Source of the DNA: Hyaloperonospora brassicae
Lineage: Eukaryota > Oomycota > Peronosporomycetes > Peronosporales > Peronosporaceae
NCBI GenBank assembly: GCA_947650285.1
Contig: CANTFL010001446.1
Coordinates: forward strand, 1-64,000
Length of the DNA: 64,000 nucleotides
Direction: 5' to 3'
A program made the translations under genes and the position numbers. The notes beneath the pieces were generated by a model, which made no database searches, was not told where the DNA came from, and saw only the letters and a list, made by a program, of their open reading frames with translations. This document shows positions 48,080-59,032 of the stretch, piece after piece. Numbering within the stretch: the stretch's first letter is position 1; every line of letters begins with the position of its first letter.

Positions 48080-51000
48080 CGCTCCATTCAATTTTGAGTC
48101 AACACGACAGTTTTGAACTCCGAGCCACATCATGCCCAGCTTCATGGATCGAACGTGAATCTTCGCTATACATGTGCATGCTTCGAAGCAGTCGACATGA
48201 CTCGTTCGCAGTGGTGCGGCAACGATCTGGGGCAAGATGTAGACCGTGAAATGGCGGACAGGAGTAGGCTTTTTGCTGATACCTGATTGTGTCGACGTCA
48301 AGTGCAAGTAAAGGAATGACCGCATAGCACCTGCTTTTAAGCTGAAGGACTCAAGCAGAAAGACGTTGTATGTCTCATGTGAGGTTTGCTATCCTTCACG
48401 CCCGTTTGAGCCGATACAAGCTCGCACTACTGCCAATAACATTGCTTTGCCATGGCGTCCACGAAAACAGCCGATCTGGCCCTTGAACTCTGCGTCACGG
48501 CCTGACTGCGACGTGGGTTTAGACTTTCCGCATATCGACGCAGTGGGTAAAGTACAAGTCGCATGTAACATACGTGGCGATAGCAACAAAAGTTGACGAG
48601 ATGGGAATAAGCACGATTGATATAGCCTTGGTGGTTTGTGTGACTTAGAAGCTGGAAATTAGTGGGCGGATAGATGAAGAGGCTGGGGATGCTGATGTAG
48701 CACCGATGCGTTGACTTCGTGACAGCGACCGCACTGCCTATTGGACTACTCGGATATTTTTCGGTGCGGGTGGTCAAAACCCAGTTGCTTTTATCTCGTG
48801 CAAAGCTAGTATAGGCGAGATATGCACGTGCAAATTGCCGGGTGTGAGACTTGGCTTAACAAGTCGAATGAATGGGACCTCTTTGACGCTGTCATTTTAC
48901 TCTCTCGTAAATGCGGCGTGTTTGCACATCACCCGTCAACAATCTTCTGTTTCGTGCGCGAACGCCAAGTATTTGTGCATGACCCGACTAACGCTCATAG
49001 CTTTGTATTCAAGACGACATGTGGTATTTACTATTGCTTCGAACATCATTGCGACACGAAAACTCGGGCAATGCGTCAAACTAGATACCAAATAGCTTCG
49101 GCACAAAAGTTAGGACGTCAAGTGACCAGCTGATTGTGCTTTGGCTCCCTCCTGCTCGTACACGCGCTTGTATGTGACTCAAACGGTCTAGATTGGAGTT
49201 GTCCAAGTTTGTTGTTTTTGACGCGGTATGCCCGACCAACCTACGCTACATAACAATTGAACGCCACCCAACGTCTTGCCTTTTTGCGTGCAGTACTTGT
49301 ACAGCCAGACGACGAGCCCTATCTATTTGATCATCACCTAGTCCATTCTACTTGCCAATATACTCTCCTACGCGGTGATAATGGCGCCGTATCAAGGATA
49401 TAATTCTGCTGGTTGTAGATGCGCGTAAAATGGAATGAAATGCCCAGGTTTGGGCTACTGAGCGTATTGCCATCCGTTGCATCGATTTTCTAGGCACTCA
49501 GCTTCATCTAGGATTTTGCAGAACCTCAGCGCGATCGACGCCTTTGCTCGACTGGCCAACTCACCGATGGTAGACGCGCCCGGAAGTTTGTTTGCGGCCT
49601 CAACAAGCTCCGTCCCTCTACTTCAAATGAGGTCGGAGAATGCCGATACCGACAGCGTCCTATCCCCATTCCCAAGTACGCCATCATTTTCTTAATCTGC
49701 CTTTACGCACAAAAGTTGCACATAGATACGTTTCACTTGTCAGCCCGCTTGGTTGCTGGAGGATATCCCGCCTGGACCGAAAGAGTAGACACCGCCATCG
49801 CTACGGGACTAGCAAGCAGCTGACTACAGCCAACAGAGTGACGCAATGCGGACAAGCCATACTTACTCTTTACCAATTCGTCGTATTTGTTGACAAGTTG
49901 ATAGTAAGGAGTGTTTGCAGTGCACGGTCTCAACACGGTAGCATCCAACTGCTTGTATGGCTGAACGTGCAAAGGTGCAGTTCGAAGTAATGGTGGAGCA
50001 GGTCATCAAGGTATATCATTCGCAAGCGCACGGCAACCTCAAACCTTTATCGAGGTACAAGGATGGAGCAGTTATGACATTGGAAGTCATAGTCCAAATG
50101 TCAGCATGCGGATGCAACTCATACTAGGTGACAAGCAGGAGGTTTTGTTTACAAGCCATAACGAGTCGACGAGAAATGTGCAGTGAGCTCGTGGTGGGTG
50201 TATGTGGAAGGGGGGAAATGCTGCGACGGTTATGCCAGGGAAACGTTCGTAGCAATGACCTTGCCCCGTGTCAGCTCTCCATCCGTGTAAGTGAACAACA
50301 TTTGTAACAGTCAACTTGGTTTAAAGAGGGAAAGGTTTGGACCAATAAAGCCAACAAGGTCACCGAGCAACGATTAAGAAAATTAATACCCTTCACGGCT
50401 ACTGAAGCTACCTGTGTTATATGATATTTGTCCGGCGATTGATCTCCGTTTATGTTTTTACATGGAAGGTGTTATCCCCTAATGAAGTAAGACCTTGTAA
50501 GTAGATTTCTAGGTTGCTAACCTGTGTCCGTTTCCAGTAAACGTGCTTTGAACGGAACTTTTTTATATACACGGTAGACCACAAGGTTCATGCACCCATA
50601 TGCTGTAGCTGTACCAGTAAAGAGTTCCACTATAACGCCGTGCCCCACCAGACTGTCGATTGCACATATCGACCCTCATATTGTTTCACATTAGAGATTT
50701 CCACAAAAGAATAGGTATTTTCGCCGTTGCGTCTACAAAAAACGAACTAGGTGACGCCACCTGTCAATGAGACCTAGACTCTTATTATTATTATTATTAT
50801 TGTCGAAGAAGATGTGGTATACTATGAGATCGGTGACCATCGTACAGGGTACTAATGATCATTTAATAACTACATCTACGCAGAGGAGTGGACCCACCAA
50901 AGCCACGTACCCGTATCCGAAGCGAATTGTCGCTGACGTGCTGGCAGCGCTAAGTACATATGAAGGCCGTACACCTTTCATTATTACAAACAGGCGAGAT

Positions 51001-51344
51001 CTACAACCCCATCTTCGAGAGGCATTGATAGCGGCTAATGCTTGCTTACACTATACGACCATAACACTTTTGCAGACTGGTACATGAATTGTTTTTGGAC
51101 TAGTAGCACTGATGGCAGACTGTGTCTATTCGCAGGCCTACATTGAAAAATTGAGTCACCAAACCGATGCGAAAACGTCTGGAGCCATGGCTGAACACTA
51201 TACTATACTCGAGCGCTGTCTATACCTCAAATTTTGCTGATAGAACAATAGCCATAGGGGCGTATAATTAAGCACTAAGAGCATCAATATCCTCAACGAG
51301 GACTTAATGATGTAGAGAAATAATCTTTGTAATAACGCGTCAAT
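48080..51344. other. Gene-poor interval
   Basis: Many short frames but no motif-bearing protein. The left part (48,080-50,300) is of ordinary composition and may include the 3' end of the coiled-coil gene. A weak plus frame at 49,477-49,695 could be an old gene fragment. From 50,300 onward the DNA becomes AT-rich. No RNA gene was identified. Confidence 0.5.
50767..51087 (+). CDS. Possible small secreted protein created by a (TTA)6 tract
   Basis: The 106-codon frame begins MRP-R followed by eight leucines. Six of these come from a (TTA)6 microsatellite at 50,782-50,799 and look like a signal-peptide core. The rest (ADVLAALSTYEGRTPFIITN) is not recognised and has one cysteine. A microsatellite-made hydrophobic start may be chance. 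Confidence 0.2.
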   Translation: MRPRLLLLLLLLSKKMWYTMRSVTIVQGTNDHLITTSTQRSGPTKATYPYPKRIVADVLAALSTYEGRTPFIITNRRDLQPHLREALIAANACLHYTTITLLQTGT

Positions 51345-51815
51345 CCAGCCACACTCGATAAGTCGTGGGTCGGTGAGTCGGAACTCGACGAGTCGGAACT
51401 CGACGAGTCGGATTTGGACAAGTCGAGATTGCGATTATTTAATATCATATGACCAGGAGTTTGTAAAGAGGTAACTGGAGAGAGAGTAGGAGCCACCCAC
51501 ATAGACCTTACTGAAATAGAATAAGAGACAATCAATACATAGCACAATATTTCATGTAGAAGACTCGCGTAGAATTTACGGCAAGTGTCTGGGCGGGCTA
51601 TATTATGCCTGCTGTCGAACCTCGACATGCGTAGCTTGTAGAGGTTTCGAATGGTAGCGCCAATAGGTTAAGTTTTCCCAGAGTGGGCACTCGCTACCAG
51701 CGCACGTTAATAGTTGTAGAGCGAAAAGCCGTTCTTCTGTAGAAGTGACCGTTTACGACTTATCTAGTGAAAAGTATGTGGGCCTCAGCCGAGAGCACGG
51801 TAAGTCTTGTAAAAA
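51345..51815 (+). mobile_element. Truncated or solo LTR related to the Gypsy LTR at 58 kb
   Basis: Shares with 58,340-58,670, in order, GACAATCAATACA, a GGGCGGGCTATATTATGCC block, TGCTGTCGAACCTCGA, TAGCTTGTAGAGGT, CACTCGC and GGGCCTCAGCCGAG. It also has about three 15-bp CGACGAGTCGGAACT units, matching the tandem array of the other LTR. It stops soon after GGGCCTCAGCCGAG, so the 3' third is missing, and no internal element follows. Confidence 0.75.
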
Positions 51816-53289
51816 AATGGTCATTGGTCTTACAGTTTGGTTAATGAATATTCTTTTCAAGAAAGGGAGTCTGATTGTTGTCATTTTATAGCAGATGGAA
51901 ACATTCATTAAGACCCACAACGGTTATGTTGACCGATTGTAGTTGTAAAATTATTTTGGGCAAGCGAACGATGGTTTGCGCGAGATGAGGAACGAAATGT
52001 AGGCCAATATACGCAATAACTTGAGAAGATGGCGAGTCGTCAGTGCCAAAAAAGGTATATAACAATGGTAAAACAAAGGAGAAATTTTTTCAAGGTCATC
52101 GGTCTAGAGATCATGGGTAAATTATGACCAAGCAACGAAGAGATCAGCAAATATGGATGCGATTAGTAAATGTTCACAGCGTGTAACCGAATAATTTGAT
52201 AAGGTGATAATAAGCAGTTACAAGAAGAGTGGCCGGATGCAAGTAAATATAAATGCAATCATAAAGTGAAAGAGGGGTTAAAAGACATATTTATAGCTCC
52301 GTCACTAATCGAGTTTAGAATTAATAGTCAGCTCAACGACTTAACGCCACGCAGAATGTAATATTATAAAGCATATAAGCGTTATATGAGTCGTATATTA
52401 AAAAAGCAACTTATTGGCGCTACCTCATCGGAATAATTCGACAAAAAAGCGCAAGGATAAACTACAATTGTAGGAATGGAAAAGAAGGTTCTTTAAAGCA
52501 CGGAATTTTCTCAATCCATTTGTCACGAATACGAGTGAGTTAAACTTCATTTATATCCAATTGTCGCAGTAAATGCAGGTTTTTGAAGACATAAATATAC
52601 AAATTGGCGGTTACGGAACATCAAATTCGTCAGAAGCTGATAAAAACGCTATGTGGACGAAACAAAGCAAGTAAATTGTGGAGAGTTACTACTTCGTCAG
52701 AAGTTGGCCGAAACCTGTTTTAACCGCAGTCACAAAGACACATGTGTTTGTTTTGAATAAAAACGTGTTCATAGCTTGACAGATGGAGATTGCGTAAATT
52801 TGATCTTCTGGTCACTCAGACGTAATAAATATATTCTCAAGTAAAATAATTTTGCTGTATGTAGACGAGCTCGTATATGGTCGTAATATATTGGGTAAAT
52901 ATCTCCAATACAAGAAAATATACACGTTGTTATTTATCAGGAAAGTCAGTGTATAGACATGTTGAGTAATTGCGATCTCGGAACGGCACACAATGAACGT
53001 GTATCGCATAACCGAACTTACAAATTTGGCGAATGCTTTTCTCTTGCTCATTTTACCATGTAATATATAGCGAATTTGTTTTTATAATCGATGAATTAAT
53101 AACGGCAAAATCTATCAGTTACTTATACAAGATTATTTACAGATCTACATCTTATAAATTGTATCCATACAACTAATAACCTTAGACATTTTGTAGGATT
53201 GGACGTCCACCGAGGTCGTTCTTTGGCCGCTAATTAGTATCTTATAACTAATTTCCGAGACACAAGATTTAGTTGTAAAGAGGGGAAAT
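51816..53289. other. AT-rich interval without genes
   Basis: Stops in all six frames at short spacing, and no repeat array or motif recognised. It may be old decayed transposon sequence next to the Tigger-like remnant. Confidence 0.5.
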
Positions 53290-56200
53290 TGTACCAAATG
53301 TGAGGATGCAAACGTATTTAAGCCAACCACCGATGGTGCTTTGTGTGGTTTCGTCATTTTGAATGTCATCCTGAAGTCTGTGGAGTGGCTTGAACGCGGA
53401 ACGGTGGGTTTCCTGCGATAGATCAATTAAGCAACAGACACTACTTAAGATGGTGATCTTCTTCAAAATGGTGAATCTTTCTGTAACTGCCTTCTCATCT
53501 GCTGCAACACCTTCTTTTCCTTGCTCCTCCTCATGGAATGCATCCATAATCTCTTGATCACTGAACTCTGGCTGAAAACTCTCTTCTTCTTCGGCGGGGC
53601 CAAGTAGCTCCTCTACAGCCATATGGTTGCGGATCGGCAGCTGCTAAGCTTATTTTCCTGTTCCTTCTCTAGATTTCTTTCTTCCTCTTCTGTCTCGTTA
53701 CCCCCCTCAATGTCCTTGAATTCCTCACTTGACATGAAAACCGTGGCAACATTTGCAAAGACCCCGGTGCGATTAAAGCAGTTCTTGATCGTGCTAGCCG
53801 ACATATCTCTCCAGGTTAAAAAATACCAGCGCATGGCTATAAGCTAATCAAACTTGTAGATTCAACCAAACTCGCCACTTTCGTCGAAATCCAGATTGTG
53901 CTGAAGATTTTAGCGGCGACTATACCGTCATCCATAAATTGGCATTTAGCGATCGTGTCAGGCGGAAGAAGCTGGACCTCGACGTTGTTCAGCTGCAGGT
54001 CGTCCACAATATGGGATAGCGCATTTTCTATCAAAAGGAAAAAATCCTGTCTTGATCCTAAAACACTCTTCAGATCTTTGCAAGGCCAAATATGACAATT
54101 ATCAGGAATGAAAGGTTGCATCCATACATTTGTAGCTTTTACAACATCGATAATGCATTCCTGAAATAGCTGCCCTGTCATCCATGCTTTCACGTTGTGC
54201 CTGTAAAGAATTTCCAACTTTTCTATGTCTTTTTGTTGAAACACCGCTGTGATGAAGTCGATCTCACAAAATCGCGTGTGTGAGGGTCGATCTTCCACTT
54301 GCCCAGACTTGCTTACTCACGGAGCGGGTACTCCGATCCGTTCCTTATTGTATAACCTTGTGTTCACCTTGTGTACCCGTCCATTAGGCTGGCTTGGGCT
54401 CTTCGTACTTGCCTTAAGAGATGTCGGTATCGCTGATAGTTTGGGGTTGAGAGGTCGTTTTCGGTGCGGGAATCTTCAAAACGCGAACAGGGTTCTGCGA
54501 TCTTGGTCTTGAGTCGTGGCGGTTTCGATTTGGAATTGTCGCGATCTTGATCTTGTATCACACCGATCCGGACCGGGGTCCTTGCTGTGCGGAAATCTTC
54601 ACTCAGCAAATAATAATCTTGCGTCAACCTTGCCTTGGGACCGGTACGATCTGGTCTTGGGATCGGCGAATCTTTTCGAAAGTGCGCAGCTTGGGCCAGA
54701 TACGTTTCCTGTTTCGCCAAAATGAAATGTGCGGATCTATCCGGTAGATCACTTCGATCTTGCTCGGTCGTGTCTTGAACTCCTTGTCCAGATATTCTGA
54801 CCACTTGAGCCGTCTTGCGATCTTGTTTCCTGTCCTTTTCCGTTGTTGCTGCTACCCTAGCAGTTGAGTTGAGTGTGAGAGCTTGATCGATCCGGACCAG
54901 ATCTTCCGGGATAGCTCTTCTCTATCTTAACTTCCCCACCAATAGCCAACAATACAAGATCGGTCTTCAATGTCCTAGCAACACGCGTGCCTTAAGCCGC
55001 CGGGGAAGCCAAAATAATCTTGCCCGGAAAAGAAGGGGGCAACGCGCGTCGTGTGTAGAAGAAGTAAAGCTCAAGTCTATTTATTTACCAACCAAATTAA
55101 TAGCCATCCTATCTTTATGCCTATTCCTAGCTTTAGTTCGTTCTCCAAACCGAAATTACCTTAAGAGATCGTCCCCTTGAACACGTGTCGAAAATTCGTG
55201 CCTTGTACTTCAATGATAGCGCCAGTATTTCAGATGTCGTACCTAGAACATTAAAATAGCCCAAATCTCAAATATAGTTCCAAATACCCATTATCAGCGC
55301 TAAAACACCAAATGTGTGACCCAAGATGTCAAATGTGTCCAAAGCCGTTTTGAGACGTCAATTCAATTAGCTTCCAATGCCCCGTCTGGTCTCAACTTCC
55401 AATACATCACTCAGGGACCTCTATCGAGTGTATTTATCATGATCCAGTAGTATCATCAGCAATATCCATAACCAACAGGGAACATAACCGATCTGATGCC
55501 CAATTCGCGATCGTTGAGGATTGATACCGTACAATTCAGCAATAGATGTTCACCTGTTCATTATACATGCTCCAATACCACCCTCCAGGGTTTATCTGGC
55601 CCACGAGGCCCTCCGCATGTCTTAGAATAACTCCCTGGACCCCCATGAGTATTCGCACTTCCAGATCGGGCTATAATTAACCTAAATCAGTACCCCCATT
55701 GTGAGACCGGTAATGAAAGTCGCCGATCTGCAGGATGTTACAACTTCGTCACAGAATCATATCGCACGACCTGGCCCCAAATGTACCTTTCCCAGAGTTA
55801 TTTTGCCACAATATTCACGACCGTTGCCAATATCGGTCAATATGATGTCCTCCAATGCTCGTGAATCAAGAGACCTTCGTGTGTAGATTAATGACCCAGT
55901 CTTCACCTGCTTCAATATACACGTTCTTGTCCTTGATCAACCTTCAGGTGGGTTGCTTGACTTTATCCCTTCCTTTGTCCCCGATCACACCGTGGAAATC
56001 ATATATATCTGCGACTCGTCCCAGATTGGTCCATTGAAATCATCTCTTTCTAATCTTCGTCTCAAATCGTCCATGCCCATCATTCCGGCGACAGTTGGAC
56101 CGGATCGTTGATCTCGTTGGGATCATCTTTCGTCTCCTGTTGGATCGCTAGATCACTAGGTGTTATTTTACGCCAGTAAGTGACGCCTTAACTGGGTGGC

Positions 56201-57060
56201 CACCGATCCACGTCCCAAAATTCGATTTGTGACTTTGCCTCACCGCGGTTTGTTGGCCCAGAAGATGAAGAATGGCTGGAGCTTGGTCAGACCGCTCATC
56301 ATTTGCTGTTAAAGCTATGGTGATGCACGTCTGTATAAAACGTGTCAGCAGATGATTTCTGATCTAAGTGTTAACACGAATAGATAATATTTACCATGTC
56401 GTTTCTGTGCTCTTCAACTTCTTCCTAGGCGATCTACCTATCCGACGCCATGCTGCAAAATAGTCATGTGAAAGCTAATTCATCAAGGTTATTCCATTTT
56501 AACCAAAAGAAGCACGATGAAATTACCAGTCTCCCCCATGTTGTACACATCATGGGGAGGATATTAGAGAAGTACCATCTTCAGCTCAGGTAAAAGCTCG
56601 TTCGAAGACTCCATATCGACCGATCCGCTTTCCTCGTGGATGCAAATTGCACGGAGACTGTGACGTTACCGGCACTTTTGGAGCCATCGGTGAGAGAACT
56701 TGATGTAGGCATCCGGTATTTCAAGCGATACGGCGTATCTTCGAGCTTCTTTGCACATCAGATCATCGGTGAGAATAAATACACAATATGGCACTGCAGC
56801 ACCAAAAAGACCACGGCCTTCTACACAACTGGGTGCTGAACAAGGCGCTGACGATTGTTGCTAAGGCTGATCGAGTGCATAGCCTCTAGCTCAGCACATT
56901 TATTGATGATACCGCCGATAGAAGCCTGTGTCAAGCCTTTGGTGAGATTGAATTCTTTTGTCGCCCAGGCAGACATAGCCTTCTGGTTCATGCTGCGATT
57001 CACATCCTTGTATTGGCAAATTTGTAGGCGTTGAGTATTGGTATGGCGAGCCTGAGACAT
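53290..57060 (-). pseudogene. Tigger/pogo-like DDE transposase, split by an insertion
   Basis: Read on the minus strand, the N-terminus (from 57,060) has a CENP-B-type helix-turn-helix (TQRLQICQYKDVNRSMNQKA, WATKEFNLTKGLTQASIGGI). Then come LEIPDAYIKFSHRWLQK, VYNMGETG and ITIALTANDERSDQ. About 1.9 kb of foreign DNA intervenes, and the protein resumes at 54,298 with HNVKAWMTGQLFQ, LLIENALSH, NNVEVQLLPPDTIAKCQ and TWRDMSASTIKNCFNRTG. It ends in an acidic C-terminus (DQEIMDAFHEEEQGKEG). The first catalytic aspartate is replaced (NMGETG for NMDETG), and so is the second (IENALSH for the usual IDNAPSH). Several frameshifts and stops are present. It is certainly inactive. Confidence 0.8.
54280..56200. 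mobile_element. LTR-type insertion inside the Tigger-like transposase
   Basis: The left part (54,280-55,060) is the best-preserved copy of the LTR-like family: CACCTTGTGTACCCGTCC, a GGTTTCGATTTGGAATTG region, GTGCCTTAAGCCGCCGGGG and GGAAAAGAAGGGGGCAACGC. The remainder to about 56,200 has no clear coding motif and is presumably internal retroelement sequence. Borders are set by where transposase similarity stops on each side and are approximate. Confidence 0.6.
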
Positions 57061-58003
57061 GTGTATGATATGGTCAAATCTCAGCAGTAACAATTTACAC
57101 TTTATCCTCACTAAGGCAGCAACCTTGGCAAACGACCAGGGTGTCTGCGTGTCTATTACCTTGAGTCACAATCTGACCCAGGGTTACAAACAAAAAGTGA
57201 TACCCTGCGTTTTGGGATCTGGACTTCCGAGGTCTTTTGACGCTGGTTTTGGTGGTTGTTTGATGAACTTGAAAGTGCATGATTCTGTTGGAGGTTCAGA
57301 ACAAAATAAAAAGGTGAAGGTACAAAACGGTATTTAGCAAATTAAAGAGCAATCATTATATCTCGACATTATTGTTTATAGATATAGAAGTGCTTCTTCT
57401 ATTCTTTTTCATCGTTAAATCAGCCAAAGAATGGAGCAGCGATTTACTTCTTATCTCTTTATCGGTGCCACTATTTTAAAAATGGGAGACGTCATTGCCT
57501 GCACACAGTGCTAGCGAACCCTATACGAGAGGACCTGAAAGATTAACTTTATCTTTTGCTCGTACCGGTTCTCGAACCGGTGACACCCCGGTCCATGCTG
57601 CCACACCAGACCATTTGAGCTTCAAGCGTACACGCGGTATAACCTCTCAACATCTCACGATTATACACACCTGCTCATACTTGAACATACTACAGTATAA
57701 CAATTTCCTATAATGCACATCACCTAATCTCAACAAAGTTTTTACTTTGTATTGTTTAATTAGAGAATTTACTACAGTAAAAGTATGAGGACACTATAAT
57801 CGGAGAACTAACAATTCTGGCTAACTCATAGGAAATATGTCCATTGAGGCTGAAAGTTAACAGAATAATACCTGTATGTATATTACAGCTCCACCTAATC
57901 CAACATTGTTTTCGCATCGATCAAGGCGTCACAAAGATCATATCAGTGAGGTGTATACAATTGCCAAAAGAGGTATTCCATACCCTTGACTTGATTATAG
58001 GAG
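57061..58003. other. Interval between the Tigger-like remnant and the Gypsy LTR
   Basis: AT-rich with no gene. It contains a hairpin-forming palindrome ACCGGTTCTCGAACCGGT at 57,564-57,581 and, beside it, a tRNA A-box-like CCATGCTGCCA on the opposite strand. See the rejected items for why this is not called a tRNA. Confidence 0.5.
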
Positions 58004-58960
58004 GGGTGACCCCGACGAGAGGAACCGGAGCGCGTCGACGAGTGAAGACTCGACGAGTGAAGACTCGACGAACAAAGAATCGACGAGTGAAGAATCGACG
58101 AGCAAAAACTTGACGGGAGAAAACTTGACGAGTAAAAAATTGACGAGTGAAGACTTGACGAGTAAAGACTCGAAGAGAGAAGACTCAATGAGGGAAGACT
58201 CTACGAGTGAAGACATGACGTGAGAAGATATGAGAGTGAGATAAGGAATGATCTAAAATACTAGGCATTAGTATAGGTTGATAAGGGGGACGAAGGGGAG
58301 CCAATTTAGAGTCCTTTCGAGGTCAGGAAGAGGAAAAGAGATAATCAATACAGTGCAGAATTTTCCAAGTCCAAGACACGCGTGCACCTACGGTCCCTGC
58401 GTGGGCTACATTATGCCTGCCGTCGAACCTCGAGAGGAATAGCTTGTAGAGGTATCGACTGGTAGAGCCAATAGTGTAGGAAGGCCCGGGTTGGGCAGCA
58501 CTCGCCACTAGCGAAAGAAGGAGTCTCGTTGTCGAAGAGCCGGTAAACCTTGTGATGGGACCGTTGTTAGACTTGTCAAGTAACAAGCCAGTGACCCAAT
58601 AGACGGCACCGTTGAACATCTTGTCGAACGACAAGCCGATGGGCCTCAGCCGAGGGTACCGAAAATCTTCTAGTCGGGCATACACTGCGCTCGATGACCT
58701 GTCAAAACGCGTAAGCGTCGGCTTCCATCCTTTGGTGTGAAGTCACAAGAAGAGGTTTGGAGGCTGCTGAGCTCAGGCAGGACTCTGGAGGAAGTGGTTG
58801 TAAGGAATCGGTTAGGCGAGAGCCACAACTAAACCCGAAGGGACGAACCACTTAACCTTTTCCCAAACGTACCAGCCCGTGTCGCCGACTTAACTCGGCG
58901 ATTGTTGTGTTTGTACGTTGATACTGTTTTATAACAGAATTAACTAACTACTATACCACA
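58004..58960 (+). repeat. 5' LTR of the Gypsy element
   Basis: The right end is CTATACCACA at 58,951-58,960, ending CA just before the primer-binding site. The left end is uncertain and placed near GTGACCCCGACGAGAGG. It contains the 15-bp array and the blocks shared with 51,345-51,815. Confidence 0.65.
58036..58230 (+). repeat. 15-bp tandem repeat, 13 exact-length units, in the LTR
   Basis: Thirteen consecutive 15-bp units of the form CGACGAGTGAAGACT, with substitutions but no length change. Because 15 is divisible by three, open frames run through it on both strands (arginine/lysine-rich one way, serine/leucine-rich the other). These are artefacts of the array. Confidence 0.95.
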
Positions 58961-58962
58961 AC

Positions 58963-58980
58963 TGGTGCCGATACCCGGGA
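58963..58980 (+). other. Primer-binding site of the Gypsy element
   Basis: TGGTGCCGATACCCGGGA begins two bases after the LTR end. Its reverse complement ends in ACCA and so fits the 3' end of a tRNA. The primer tRNA species is not identified. Confidence 0.7.
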
Positions 58981-59032
58981 ATTTAGGGTGTGCAATTGTA
59001 TAGCAGGTACCAAGCAACCAACTACGAGCAAA

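Noticed and set aside
57560..57610. tRNA or tRNA-derived SINE on the minus strand (A-box-like CCATGCTGCCA and B-box-like GTTCTCGAACC in complement)
   Set aside because: The two boxes are only 14 bp apart, too close for a tRNA. The T-arm would have the wrong stem and loop sizes, and no acceptor stem is seen. The sequence is better described as a palindrome.
57844..58216. Arginine/lysine-rich (plus) and serine/leucine-rich (minus) repetitive proteins
   Set aside because: They are read-through of the 15-bp tandem array in the LTR, whose unit length is a multiple of three.
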